In this document: positions 26,111-34,868 of the stretch, piece by piece
Numbering within the stretch: position 1 is the first letter of the stretch
Layout: every line of letters begins with the position of its first letter
DNA from: a virus
DNA: 64,000 bases
Strand: one strand, 5' to 3'
Virus record (IMG/VR): IMGVR_UViG_3300031951_000022
Span: 93,713-157,712 of that record
Position numbers and translations under genes: made by a program
The notes under the pieces: model-generated
The model's input: the letters and a program-made list of their open reading frames with translations, nothing else
Told to the model about the DNA's origin: nothing
The model's database searches: none

Positions 26111-26139
26111 CTAAATAGAAGTCTCTAGCACCATTAAGA
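26111..26139 (-). terminator. Hairpin between ssb and the GT4 gene
   Basis: Perfect 8-base inverted repeat GTCTCTAG/CTAGAGAC (26111-26118 and 26132-26139), extendable by three weaker pairs. On the - strand it follows the ssb stop by 43 bases and is followed by TTCTATTTAG. That is too few T residues for a strong intrinsic terminator, so it may be an attenuating terminator or an mRNA-end stabiliser. Confidence 0.5.
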
Positions 26140-26182
26140 TACTAGAGACCCTATTCAGATTCCTTCTTTTTTTAGTGTTAGA

Positions 26183-26563
26183 TCAGAAAGCAACTGTTTC
26201 TGTTTCATTCTCAGTTGCCGAGCTATTAGCTCTTTGCGTCTTTACAATATGACCAAAATTATTCACTCTGATCTTTATCGTACTATGCTTAACTCCGTCT
26301 TTTTCCCAGCTATCATTCCTTAATGAGCCTTCGACCATAATTAGATCGCCCTTCTTAAAAGATGCGGCTACGGTCTCGGCGGCACTATCCCATGCTTCAC
26401 ACTGAACAAAAGATGTAACCTTGTCCTGTGTGCCGTTAGCCTTCTTAAACTCTCTGGAAACAGCAACGGTAAAATTAACAACTGCTGTTTTCTTATCTCC
26501 AGATGTTACAAAGCGTAGTTCTGGATCACGAGCAAGATTACCACGAAGCATTACAATATTCAT
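26183..26563 (-). CDS. ssb: Single-stranded DNA-binding protein
   Basis: 126-residue OB-fold SSB. MNIVMLRGNLARDPELRF then VVNFTVAVSREF and a Trp in CEAWDSAAETVAASFKKGD followed by LIMVEGSLRNDSWEKDG are the standard bacterial SSB motifs. The C-terminal tail is short and acidic (NETETVAF), keeping an acidic run ending in Phe but not the usual DIPF tip. It protects single strands at the phage replication fork. ATG 26563 follows AAAAGGAG. It has its own consensus promoter, so it can be expressed apart from the polymerase operon upstream. Confidence 0.95.
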   Translation of the reverse strand: MNIVMLRGNLARDPELRFVTSGDKKTAVVNFTVAVSREFKKANGTQDKVTSFVQCEAWDSAAETVAASFKKGDLIMVEGSLRNDSWEKDGVKHSTIKIRVNNFGHIVKTQRANSSATENETETVAF

Positions 26564-26612
26564 ATCAATCGTCTCCTTTTAAAAGTAAATTACCAAAGTA
26601 CCAACGTATCTT

Positions 26613-26640
26613 ATTATAAAAAGTGGGGCGTAGGTGTCAA
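26613..26640 (-). promoter_or_regulatory. Consensus sigma-70-type promoter for ssb
   Basis: On the - strand TTGACA (26635-26640) and TATAAT (26613-26618) match the consensus perfectly with a 16-base spacer. The -35 overlaps the stop codon of the polymerase C-terminal gene. The expected start is near 26606, giving a leader of about 43 bases with AAAAGGAG before the ssb ATG. Confidence 0.8.
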
Positions 26641-29036
26641 GTTCTAGCTACGTAAGCCTTGTCTACAATAAGGCCATCTCCGCTCTTAGACTTTGACCCC
26701 TTAACAATAATAATATTTCCGACGAACAACAGGTTTTTGTATTCGCTATATTTTTCTGGAAAAAACACGATAGAGTCAATAGATCCCGTGGTGTCCGTCA
26801 TTGTAACGAAAGCCATTTCTGCTCCAGGATTTTTACCGGTTTTGGTTTTCGTAACATTAATAAAGTCTATCTCTCCACCAAGTATAAGATTGTCTTTTTG
26901 TGTTGTGGTTTTCAGTTCTTTGCAATTAATATTAGTCATACTAATATCATACATATCAATCTTAGAACAAGTAATAGAACAACCCAGCAACACATCCTCA
27001 GAATCTGCTAACCACTCAGGACTATCGTCTAGAGAATAAGGAGGATTATTTAATGACACTATCATATCTTGGATATTGCTTTTGCGGTTTTTATTAATTC
27101 TAGGCAGTCCTAGCAGAAACTCTAGACAGCCCTTTAAGTCTTTAAAAGAGACTAGATGCACACTGATATGCTCTATCTCTTTTTTGGTTAAGCTGCTAAT
27201 TAAATTATATTCAAATAGCATCTTATTGCGAGTCATAGGCAAAAAGCTTAAAGCTCCACTTTGTATCAAAGCCTTTGCTGCTGTAGAATTAATATTGTTT
27301 AATACCAAAAATAAAAACTCTAACCATGTTGTTTTGGTCAAGTCCATTTTAGATATTATAGATATTAGCTTATCATATACTGATTTGCCGACACCCTTAA
27401 TGTCTGTTAATCCAAAATATATAGTATTATTTTTTAAGATAAATAGCTCATTTTTGTTTCTAATATCTGGAGTTTTAACCAATACGTCCATTTCATTGGC
27501 GTTTTGAATTAACTCCTTAATTTCTGCTTGAGGATCTATTTTATCCTTAGCAAATCTTAAATATGATGCAAAAAAGATTTTGGGGAAGTGTGCTTTAGTA
27601 TAGGCGGATAGATATGCATTAATAGCATAGCTTACTGAGTGAGACTTATTGAACGAATATCTTTGACTCTTTTCGATCCAACTAAAAATCTGTTCTGCCT
27701 CATCAACTGTTACAATGCCTAGCTTTTGAGACCCCTCCAAGAACTTACTTTTGACCTTTGCCATTTCTTCCGGTTTTTTCTTACCAATAGCCTTTCTTAA
27801 CATATCTGCTTCTTGCAGATTAAATCCAGCTATAGCCTTAGTTATTTCCATAGCCTGTTCTTGATATACCATTTCCCCATAGGTGTTTTGCAAAGAGTCT
27901 TTCAGAGCTTCGTGAAAATAGTCCACAGACTCTAATCCATTTTTTTTGTCTATATAATGATTAGATACTGTTTTACCATCTCTCACAGCCTCAAGACAAT
28001 TATGAACTATTACATTACCAGCAATAAAATTGTGGTGGGGCGACTCCATAGATATATCATAAACCTTTTTATATCCAGTGCTAATTTTATCTATATAAGT
28101 AGCCCATTTACAGTCATCGCTATAAGATAGTCTATATTTTTTTCTTGCTTCTATAATAGTATCTATATCAATATTACCTTCTGAATATTCTCTATGATGG
28201 TTTGGACATAAATAACAAAGATTTTCAACATCATTATTGGTATGTCTATTTCCTTCAAGGTGATTAACATCTAAAGATCCTTTATCCCAATCACAAAAAA
28301 CACATCTGTATTCATAGTTTTGATAACATCTTAATTTATATGATTTAATACCATCAATATTATCAATACTAATTTTTGAAGAATGTCTGGATTTAATCTT
28401 TTTCTTTAATTTTTTGGTTCCGTTTTTCTTTCTTATAACCAATATCCTCATTCCGGGCTTCATATCTTTAAGCTCTACCCATCCATTAGGAGTTAAAAGC
28501 TTATGGTCATCTGTACATTCTACTTTATACCAATTGTATGGTAATGTATTAGTTTTTCTTTCATTAGTCTTTATCTTGATCTTGAAACATTCTTTAATAC
28601 CACTATCAATAATATCTAATATTTTGTTTGAAACTAATTTTTTAGACTTTTCATCATACGATATAATTCTGTCATATTGACGATCTTTAAATAGTTTTTC
28701 TATTGAAATAGTTTTATTTCTTAAACGACCATCGGTATGAGTATAATAGCCTACTAAGATCTTAGTATCTCCAGCAATACACCCAGGTCTCATAATACTA
28801 ATCAGGGCAGAAAGCTGCTCTATGTTTTCTGGCTTTAGTTTTTTAGCCATAGACCTTCCCAGTCTAGACTCTAGCTGAAAACAACCCTTGGTATTACCGT
28901 CAGATATAAGATCCCACGTTCTTTGACATTCCAGATTAATATTTTCTATAGAAGAATCGAACTTTATACTCAGTCCATTATTCTGCTCTACTATATCAAA
29001 GGAACATCCACAAGGGTATTGGTATTTTTTAGACAT
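26637..29036 (-). CDS. dnaE: DNA polymerase III alpha subunit, C-terminal half, with intein
   Basis: 799 residues including an intein at 86-346. The extein begins in the region equivalent to E. coli DnaE just after the third catalytic Asp: CFQLESRLGRSMAKKL, ISIMRPG, then after the intein LQNTYGEMVYQEQAMEI, ADMLRKAIGKKKPEEMAK, SYSFNKSHS-type fingers (RYSFNKSHSVSYAINAYLSA), and a C-terminal OB-fold segment near 700-790. It lacks PHP and palm motifs, which are in the separate gene at 29899-31761. The two proteins must assemble to make the replicative polymerase. ATG 29036 overlaps the exonuclease gene by eight bases. Both halves keep motifs and reading frame, so this is not a pseudogene. Confidence 0.92.
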   Translation of the reverse strand: MSKKYQYPCGCSFDIVEQNNGLSIKFDSSIENINLECQRTWDLISDGNTKGCFQLESRLGRSMAKKLKPENIEQLSALISIMRPGCIAGDTKILVGYYTHTDGRLRNKTISIEKLFKDRQYDRIISYDEKSKKLVSNKILDIIDSGIKECFKIKIKTNERKTNTLPYNWYKVECTDDHKLLTPNGWVELKDMKPGMRILVIRKKNGTKKLKKKIKSRHSSKISIDNIDGIKSYKLRCYQNYEYRCVFCDWDKGSLDVNHLEGNRHTNNDVENLCYLCPNHHREYSEGNIDIDTIIEARKKYRLSYSDDCKWATYIDKISTGYKKVYDISMESPHHNFIAGNVIVHNCLEAVRDGKTVSNHYIDKKNGLESVDYFHEALKDSLQNTYGEMVYQEQAMEITKAIAGFNLQEADMLRKAIGKKKPEEMAKVKSKFLEGSQKLGIVTVDEAEQIFSWIEKSQRYSFNKSHSVSYAINAYLSAYTKAHFPKIFFASYLRFAKDKIDPQAEIKELIQNANEMDVLVKTPDIRNKNELFILKNNTIYFGLTDIKGVGKSVYDKLISIISKMDLTKTTWLEFLFLVLNNINSTAAKALIQSGALSFLPMTRNKMLFEYNLISSLTKKEIEHISVHLVSFKDLKGCLEFLLGLPRINKNRKSNIQDMIVSLNNPPYSLDDSPEWLADSEDVLLGCSITCSKIDMYDISMTNINCKELKTTTQKDNLILGGEIDFINVTKTKTGKNPGAEMAFVTMTDTTGSIDSIVFFPEKYSEYKNLLFVGNIIIVKGSKSKSGDGLIVDKAYVART
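27999..28781 (-). mobile_element. Intein with HNH homing endonuclease in DnaE C-half
   Basis: In-frame 261-residue intein inserted after MRPG. It starts with Cys (CIAGDTKILV, block A). ECTDDHKLLTPNGWVEL holds the T..H of block B. It ends KVYDISMESPHHNFIAG and NVIVHN before the next Cys (C-extein +1). In the middle, CVFCDWDKGSLDVNHLEG and NLCYLCPNHHRE form an HNH nuclease with zinc Cys pairs. All splicing residues (Cys1, block B His, HN, Cys+1) are present, so splicing is expected. It interrupts a conserved polymerase motif. Confidence 0.93.
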
Positions 29037-29730
29037 TTTCGTTCTTGGTGAAGGCGTTCTTAAACTTAATCTTTTGTCCCAAATTTCTATGTAACTTTAA
29101 AAATCTAATAATTATTTCAGCGGTATCTCTAACGTCCTTTAAGGCGTCGTGGGCACCTTCTTTGGAAATTCCGAAATAATCTCGCAAACTATCAAGAGTG
29201 TAGCTTTTTAAGTCATTATTATTTTCGAACCAATAAAAGATTAAATTCATACCATCAATAACATCTCTTGGATAAAAAATATCTGTTCGCCCTTCCTTAT
29301 TTAGGTTGCCGTACTTATTACTAAGCCGATCAACAATATGAAGGTCGAATCTGTTGATATTGTATCCCGCCGCAATAGGAGCGCTAAATTGGCTTTTCTT
29401 AGAACTTCTGGAATGATATTTATCCAGATAGTTAATAAACATCTTCCATGAGTGTTCTTGTTTTGGATATTGATGCCAAGCCTTTAAAACATCATCTTGG
29501 GAACACCCCTTAACTTTAGAGTGAAATTCCAAAATGTCGGTTTCGTATCTATGGTCTTTGTTATTTTCTAGAACTTCTGGCTTGAAATGCATATTAAATT
29601 CTGACCCATCAATAACCTCTAATTGTAGAGGATCTATCATAAGTGCAGCAATTTGTACAGGACTGCAAACCCTAGGATCAGAACCGTCTGTTTCAAAATC
29701 AAAAACGCAAATCTTATTATAGTTGATCAT
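29029..29730 (-). CDS. dnaQ: DnaQ-like DEDDh 3'-5' exonuclease (proofreading epsilon-type)
   Basis: 233 residues. VFDFETDG (Asp11, Glu13), GYNINRFDLHIVDRL (third Asp near 125) and GAHDALKDVRDTAEI (His and last Asp near 195) complete the DEDDh site of proofreading exonucleases. It lies between the two halves of the split polymerase alpha subunit and overlaps both flanking genes by 8-14 bases, so translation of the set is coupled. It probably acts as the editing subunit of that polymerase. Confidence 0.9.
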   Translation of the reverse strand: MINYNKICVFDFETDGSDPRVCSPVQIAALMIDPLQLEVIDGSEFNMHFKPEVLENNKDHRYETDILEFHSKVKGCSQDDVLKAWHQYPKQEHSWKMFINYLDKYHSRSSKKSQFSAPIAAGYNINRFDLHIVDRLSNKYGNLNKEGRTDIFYPRDVIDGMNLIFYWFENNNDLKSYTLDSLRDYFGISKEGAHDALKDVRDTAEIIIRFLKLHRNLGQKIKFKNAFTKNENV

Positions 29731-29902
29731 TTACTTCTACTTCTACATTGGGTGATAGAAACGTTGTATTCTTTTCATTTGCTGTTGCATGAGCATTGAT
29801 TGATCGACAGCAGCTTACTTTTACTGTTGCAGTCTTCTTATATTCAATACCTTTGTGTGTGAATGTTTCGCCTTCTGCAATTTCTGAAAACTTCTTAATC
29901 AT
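29717..29902 (-). CDS. Small protein of the polymerase operon, unknown
   Basis: 61 residues: KKFSEIAEGETFTHKGIEYK with later CCRSINAHATANEK. This is a common short phage-protein layout (Gly-x-x-Phe, then a short beta segment) without known activity. It overlaps the polymerase N-half (ATGA) and the exonuclease gene, so it is made together with the replication proteins. Confidence 0.6.
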   Translation of the reverse strand: MIKKFSEIAEGETFTHKGIEYKKTATVKVSCCRSINAHATANEKNTTFLSPNVEVEVNDQL

Positions 29903-31761
29903 ATTTCTACTCCTTCTATTAAGAGATCTTGTATTGTCATAATCTTATCTAACATCGCTACGCCTAAAACATCAAATTTAATAATACCAATAGCTTCTAG
30001 GTCTTGCATTTCCATTCCGGCAATTAGCTGATTATTTTTACTATCAAAAACCATAGGACATAATTCGCTTAATGGCTCTGAACTAATAGCAATACCAGCC
30101 GCGTGTTTGGACTGATTAGACTTAGTTCCTTCTAATCTAATAGCCTGCTCAAACCTTTTTGCCAACGGCCCCTGTAGTTCTCCTTTGTCGTCAATATAGC
30201 ACCACTCCTTGAGCTTTTCAGAATTATTTTCTAAAGCCCAACGAATAATAGATGCCTCTCCAGTTTCTTCTTTCATTTCTTGTAGTTCATCTGCAATCTT
30301 AGCTTCATCTGGAATATTTTTAGTAATACGATTCATTTCTTCAAAACTAATATTACCATATACTCTTAATACGTCCTTAAGAGCACCTCTTCCCTTGATG
30401 GTGTTAAAGGTAACCATTTGAGATACTTTATCATGACTATACTTATCTTTGATATATTGAATAATTACTTCACGCTTATTAATAGGAACGTCAACATCAA
30501 TATCTGGCATACTAATACGATCTTTGGTGTTTCGGCCAGAATTATAAAATCTATCAAAGAATAGGTTGTATTTGATTGGATCAATACTGGTAATACCTAT
30601 TAGATATGATACCAGACATCCAGCCGCACTTCCTCGTCCCGGTCCCGGAAGCCACCCACTTGTTCGCACATAATTTACAATATCTTGTACTATCAAAAAG
30701 TAGCTACTTAAATTCGCCCCCTGTAAAACATCTAGTTCATATTTGATTCTATCTACATATTGTTGTTGATCGTCTTTTGGTATGATATTAGCAATTTTTT
30801 CTTTCCAGCCCTTACGACAAAGCTCTCTAAGATATTCTGCGTCATCAAAACCTTTCGGACAATCAAATGGAGGTAGTTTAGGCTTGCTTAGGATATCATA
30901 TTCTTCTATAAGACTAGCCACATATTGTGTGTTTGCTATTTCTTCTTCTGTATGCAAGGCTGCCATTTCTTCTTGAGAAAGAATATGGTAATTATCTGAT
31001 GTGAAAAAGCATCCCATAGGCACATCTTCGTCATTACTAATCTTACGACTAATTTCTGGAAATGTAGTTTTCAAATTGTTACAGAGCAAAATGCGCTGAT
31101 CAATAGCGTCCTCTTTACGACAATAATGTGCGTCTGGAGTACAAATAACTTTTGTATCTGTTTGCTTACCAATTTCTCTAATAGCTTTTGTAAGCTCTTT
31201 TTGTACGGTTAGATTTTCGGCATCCATTAGTTGGGCCTCTAAAAACACACCACTAAAGTGCTTCTTAAGATCTAAAACATGATTCTTTCCTAGCTCTAGC
31301 CAGTTTGGTTTGAGTTGATAATTATCCAGAATAGTGTCAGCTAGGGTTGATCCTAGATGTCCGGTGATAGCAATTAAATTACCGTCATTTAAAGCATAGA
31401 GGCTTTTTAGGTCTAGTCTAGGCTTATGATAATAATTCTCCGGTCTATTGGATTCTGATACTATACGAACGAGAGTTTTCCATCCATCATAGTTTTTAGA
31501 CAAAATTAGAAAATGGCTTAATTCTTTATTATGCTTTTCTTTAATGGTTGGATCATTGTCGCAAATATAAAGCTCACAACCAAGAATCGGCTTAATGCCA
31601 GCCTGTTTCATTGCCATATAAAATTTAACAGCACCGGCAATATTACCATGATCTGTGATAGCACATGCTGTTGCTCCAATCTCTTTGCATCTTTCTGCCA
31701 TTTGTTCTGGTTTAGATAGTCCATCCAAAAGTGAGAACATAGCCCACTTAGGAATGGACAT
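29899..31761 (-). CDS. dnaE: DNA polymerase III alpha subunit, N-terminal half (PHP and palm)
   Basis: 620 residues equal to the N-terminal half of bacterial DnaE. The PHP domain starts at residue 1 (AITDHGNIAGAVKFYM, 34-49; later TPDAHYC). The palm has GPGRGSAAGCLVSYLIGIT (373-391), the Asp cluster MPDIDVDV (418-425) and the third catalytic Asp in IKFDVLGV (594-601). It ends 19 residues after that, where E. coli DnaE continues without break. The rest is at 26637-29036. All catalytic aspartates are in this half and the fingers in the other. It overlaps the following small gene by four bases. Confidence 0.93.
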   Translation of the reverse strand: MSIPKWAMFSLLDGLSKPEQMAERCKEIGATACAITDHGNIAGAVKFYMAMKQAGIKPILGCELYICDNDPTIKEKHNKELSHFLILSKNYDGWKTLVRIVSESNRPENYYHKPRLDLKSLYALNDGNLIAITGHLGSTLADTILDNYQLKPNWLELGKNHVLDLKKHFSGVFLEAQLMDAENLTVQKELTKAIREIGKQTDTKVICTPDAHYCRKEDAIDQRILLCNNLKTTFPEISRKISNDEDVPMGCFFTSDNYHILSQEEMAALHTEEEIANTQYVASLIEEYDILSKPKLPPFDCPKGFDDAEYLRELCRKGWKEKIANIIPKDDQQQYVDRIKYELDVLQGANLSSYFLIVQDIVNYVRTSGWLPGPGRGSAAGCLVSYLIGITSIDPIKYNLFFDRFYNSGRNTKDRISMPDIDVDVPINKREVIIQYIKDKYSHDKVSQMVTFNTIKGRGALKDVLRVYGNISFEEMNRITKNIPDEAKIADELQEMKEETGEASIIRWALENNSEKLKEWCYIDDKGELQGPLAKRFEQAIRLEGTKSNQSKHAAGIAISSEPLSELCPMVFDSKNNQLIAGMEMQDLEAIGIIKFDVLGVAMLDKIMTIQDLLIEGVEI

Positions 31762-31779
31762 GAAGCGGTATATAGTTGC

Positions 31780-32100
31780 TCATGTCCATCCAATTTTCTC
31801 CTTGTTGGCTACGACCTTCTCACATAATTTAATAAATATATGTAAAGGAAAGTCTAGTTTCATTTTATTAATATCTTTTTTGACCCACCAAACATTATTT
31901 TTGACGTATCCTTTAGAACTATCAATTCTATCTAATGACCCGTCTTTGTCAAGATCAATTTCTTCGCCTGTGATGGCACACTTTTTATTCTGGGTTTCTG
32001 TATAAAGTTTCCACAAAAATTCAATGGGTATGTAGCTATTCAGCCGAGCCAGGAGCCTTGTACTTTCCAATAGTATATCCCGGAACTGTGTATTCGTCAA
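31780..32100 (-). CDS. HNH-like endonuclease-fold protein
   Basis: 106 residues. KKCAITGEEIDLDKDGSLDR then IDSSKGYVKNNVWWVKKDIN matches small phage proteins of the HNH/recombination-endonuclease VII-like kind (CxITG...SLDRIDSSKGY..xNVxWV...IN.MK). The second metal-binding Cys/His set is not obvious, so catalysis is uncertain. It overlaps the RecB-like gene by 65 bases and precedes the polymerase gene by 18 bases. It may be a free-standing homing nuclease or part of normal replication. Confidence 0.6.
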   Translation of the reverse strand: MTNTQFRDILLESTRLLARLNSYIPIEFLWKLYTETQNKKCAITGEEIDLDKDGSLDRIDSSKGYVKNNVWWVKKDINKMKLDFPLHIFIKLCEKVVANKEKIGWT

Positions 32101-33079
32101 CTACATTTTCCATCCCCTTGAGTTGAATATCATGCTTAATTTGTTCGCACTTGGTCATTGCTGTATCAACAGAACACAACTGACCATCTCTATACTCAAG
32201 GATTGGTAGAACATGACTATTTTGAAATGTTGTTTTACCAAAATGACAAAGCTTATTACATTTCCAAGACTTATTTAATTGAGGGACTTTAGTGCTTTTA
32301 ATTGTTTCAAATTTTTGCCTAATCATATCTTCTGTTTTGGGCAGGTCGTTCTTATCGTAGCATATGCTAAATGCTCCGCCATCATTAATGAAATTAATTG
32401 TGAATATGATATGTTCTATTTTTGGATACAGCTGACTTACAGCATAATGATAAATTCTTAATTGGGGGTCATTATGTAATTTTGCTAAGGTTTTTTCTTC
32501 GCCAGTTGCCCAATCTAATCTACGACCAGTTTTCCAGTCTACAATTTCAATAGTATTATCGTCAATAGAGGTAATAAGGTCAATAGTGCCTTTAATAGCC
32601 AATTGTCCTTCTAGAATTTCTCCATCAATATTGTATTTATAATTAGCCCACGGCTTATTGATCACAATATCAAAGTGCTGCTCTGGCTGTAGTATGTTTC
32701 TCAACCTAGGGTCAAAGGATTTGTTGTGGTCTGTGATTGCTTTATAGCACCACTTGTGGCAGTCTTTAAAATCTTTAACATCCCACTCATGGTGTTTAAA
32801 CTGGGACGTATAATAATCATAGACCTGTTCAATAATATGGTCTAAATTATACTTGTCAACACTAATGTCTCCAAGAATATCGTCATTATATATTTTTTGA
32901 TTATTCTGTGTACATAGCTTAATATGGGCTAATATTTCTAATACCTTATGACAAATTGTGCCTTTATCGGCTTTAATTCCAGATGGCGAACGTATACCTA
33001 GGACATATTCAATAAAATACTGTTGAGGACACATAGAGTGTGTTCCATAAGAACTGCTTCTTAAATATGTGATTATAAT
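32036..33079 (-). CDS. RecB/Cas4-family PD-(D/E)XK exonuclease, probable ATT start
   Basis: About 347 residues. The nuclease core is KGTIDLIT (Asp) with IEIVDWKTGRRLDW (Asp-x-Lys), then Gln in LHNDPQLRIYHYAV. A C-terminal Cys set (KCNKLCHF) could bind an iron-sulfur cluster. The first in-frame ATG (33034, MCPQQYFIEYVLG) starts inside a conserved segment. The codons before it read ITYLRSSSYGTHS, the expected N-terminus of the family, and AAGGA lies eight bases before an ATT at 33079. I therefore place the start at ATT. It overlaps the dNMP kinase stop. Confidence 0.75.
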   Translation of the reverse strand: MIITYLRSSSYGTHSMCPQQYFIEYVLGIRSPSGIKADKGTICHKVLEILAHIKLCTQNNQKIYNDDILGDISVDKYNLDHIIEQVYDYYTSQFKHHEWDVKDFKDCHKWCYKAITDHNKSFDPRLRNILQPEQHFDIVINKPWANYKYNIDGEILEGQLAIKGTIDLITSIDDNTIEIVDWKTGRRLDWATGEEKTLAKLHNDPQLRIYHYAVSQLYPKIEHIIFTINFINDGGAFSICYDKNDLPKTEDMIRQKFETIKSTKVPQLNKSWKCNKLCHFGKTTFQNSHVLPILEYRDGQLCSVDTAMTKCEQIKHDIQLKGMENVVDEYTVPGYTIGKYKAPGSAE

Positions 33080-33714
33080 GGTAGTATTCCTTGATTTTGA
33101 AGAAAGGTCAAAATTGTATTGTTTTTTTGTTCAAGTGTCATATTAGAGTTATCTAATACTAGACTAAATCTTGTCCAATCATAATTATCTGGATCTAATG
33201 CTCGTTCTGGTTCAGAGTCTGAGTTGAATATGTCTTTGGTTAGTCTGATAACTATTCCATTATTATCTAATACGCTATTTACCTCATTAGGGAAGCGATT
33301 GTCTAAAATAATAGCCAAATCATGCTGCTCTCTATATATCTTTGATATAGTAGCATCCACCCAAATATTACCGTACATTTTACGAAAAATTTCAGTGCCA
33401 ATAACCTCCATTACCTGTCGCCCAGTAAGATAGTCATTAGTAACCATGTCATTATAGTGTTTTTGCTGAATCTCTATAGGCATATCTGACCAACGAATAT
33501 TGGTTAAAGTATTCTTATCCTCGTCTGTACCATAGCACTGCTCATGTGTTAATCCTAGCAGATTCATACAGATGTCTTGTTTTAATGGATCAGCAAAGCT
33601 ATATAGCTTGCAAGAAATTGGTAGGAAATTTTGCTTAATAAACTTTTCTACAAATTCCCCTGAAGTACTTTTGCCAGATTGTTTTCTTCCAGAAAAGGCT
33701 AAGATTTTTGTCAT
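33073..33714 (-). CDS. Deoxynucleoside monophosphate kinase
   Basis: 213 residues. The P-loop FSGRKQSGKSTSGEF (8-22) starts the protein. SFADPLKQDICM and the acceptor-site region GRQVMEVIGTEIFRKMYGN match T4 gp1-type dNMP kinases, which phosphorylate dGMP, dTMP or modified dCMP for phage DNA synthesis. The substrate cannot be told. ATGA overlap with the primase gene and an operon with reductase and deaminase functions nearby fit nucleotide supply. Confidence 0.8.
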   Translation of the reverse strand: MTKILAFSGRKQSGKSTSGEFVEKFIKQNFLPISCKLYSFADPLKQDICMNLLGLTHEQCYGTDEDKNTLTNIRWSDMPIEIQQKHYNDMVTNDYLTGRQVMEVIGTEIFRKMYGNIWVDATISKIYREQHDLAIILDNRFPNEVNSVLDNNGIVIRLTKDIFNSDSEPERALDPDNYDWTRFSLVLDNSNMTLEQKNNTILTFLQNQGILPL

Positions 33715-34868
33715 ACAATACTTTCTAAGTAGGTTTTGATTTCTGTATTAATTTCTTCCTTGCTCATTTCGCCAACGTCTGATTTGCTGATTTGCGGAAT
33801 AAAAATTCTGTATGTATTCTGACACTTATTTTTGATTTGTTCTGCTGCTTTCCGTCCAGCGTCATCGTTATCTGTAAGAATAATAAGGCTCATAGCTCCG
33901 GAAGAATCTAATAGTATTTTTTGTCTATCGCTTAAAGAAGACCCAAACATAGCAACACTATTGTGTATACCATTTTCTTCTAGTCTCCAAACATTACCCG
34001 GACTTTCAACAATAATCGCAATGCCGCTTTTTAAAATATGCTCTTTAGCAAACCAGAAGTTATACAAATAGTTTTGACTCTTAAAGTCAGCATTATGCTT
34101 CCACTTGGGAAACTTCCATGAGTTCTCCGATGTGGGGCAAGGATTGGATGAACTGTGATATGCTTTGCAAGCGGGGCATTTTTCATATGTGCTACGGCCT
34201 GTGCATCCTACCATGAAGTCATAATTATTATCATAGATCGGAACCACCACTCTGTCACTCATCTCCTTGCCTTCTTTGGTACATAATCCAACATCATACT
34301 TGTTTAGTACTTCTGCTGAATAGCTTCTATCTATATAGTATTGGGCAGGAATGGCTAGGGACTTAACAATCTGACTTCTCTTAACTAGATTTGTACTTTG
34401 TACCGGCTGATTCTGTAAATAATTAACAACGCTTGTGAACTGTCTTTTTTCTCTATCTGTCTTGGAGATTTTTATGCTGTCCAAGTCTTTATTGATAAAG
34501 CCCGTTGCAAAATCTACGGCTTCCTTAAATGAACACGTTGTGTTACCGGGTTCTCTCCAACCATATTTTTGATTAGAGATTATTCCCCTGATGAATCCTA
34601 TTACAGAACCCTTAAAGGTTTTTTCACATCCGTGTGTGCGACACTTCCAGTTGCCTCTATAGTTGTCTCCTTCTGGATATAGATTTAATGCCGAGATATT
34701 ATCTCCACCATGAATAGGACAGGACATGGTAATCATTTTATGATTAAACTTAAATTCTAAACCAAAATGTTCCAGCACAGACTCTATATCGTCGCAAATT
34801 TCATCGCAAACTACTTTGAGTTTTGCCTGATCATTCAAAGGGGATTTCTTCTTCATTAGAGTAGTCAT
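33711..34868 (-). CDS. DnaG-type DNA primase
   Basis: 385 residues. An N-terminal CHC2-like zinc motif (CPIHGG at 50, KCRTHGC at 76-81) is followed by a linker with another Cys set (CPACKAYH) and a TOPRIM domain. The TOPRIM has IAIIVESPGNVWRLEE (Glu) and LIILTDNDDAGRKAAEQI (Asp-x-Asp) near residue 335. It makes RNA primers for the phage fork together with the DnaB helicase just upstream. It overlaps the helicase gene by 38 bases and the kinase by four. It is shorter than bacterial DnaG and lacks an obvious helicase-binding C-domain. Confidence 0.9.
   Translation of the reverse strand: MTTLMKKKSPLNDQAKLKVVCDEICDDIESVLEHFGLEFKFNHKMITMSCPIHGGDNISALNLYPEGDNYRGNWKCRTHGCEKTFKGSVIGFIRGIISNQKYGWREPGNTTCSFKEAVDFATGFINKDLDSIKISKTDREKRQFTSVVNYLQNQPVQSTNLVKRSQIVKSLAIPAQYYIDRSYSAEVLNKYDVGLCTKEGKEMSDRVVVPIYDNNYDFMVGCTGRSTYEKCPACKAYHSSSNPCPTSENSWKFPKWKHNADFKSQNYLYNFWFAKEHILKSGIAIIVESPGNVWRLEENGIHNSVAMFGSSLSDRQKILLDSSGAMSLIILTDNDDAGRKAAEQIKNKCQNTYRIFIPQISKSDVGEMSKEEINTEIKTYLESIV

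Noticed and set aside
26637-31761. The polymerase as a broken pseudogene
   Set aside because: Both parts keep intact frames, motifs and ribosome-coupling overlaps, and an intact exonuclease gene separates them, so it is an ordered split.
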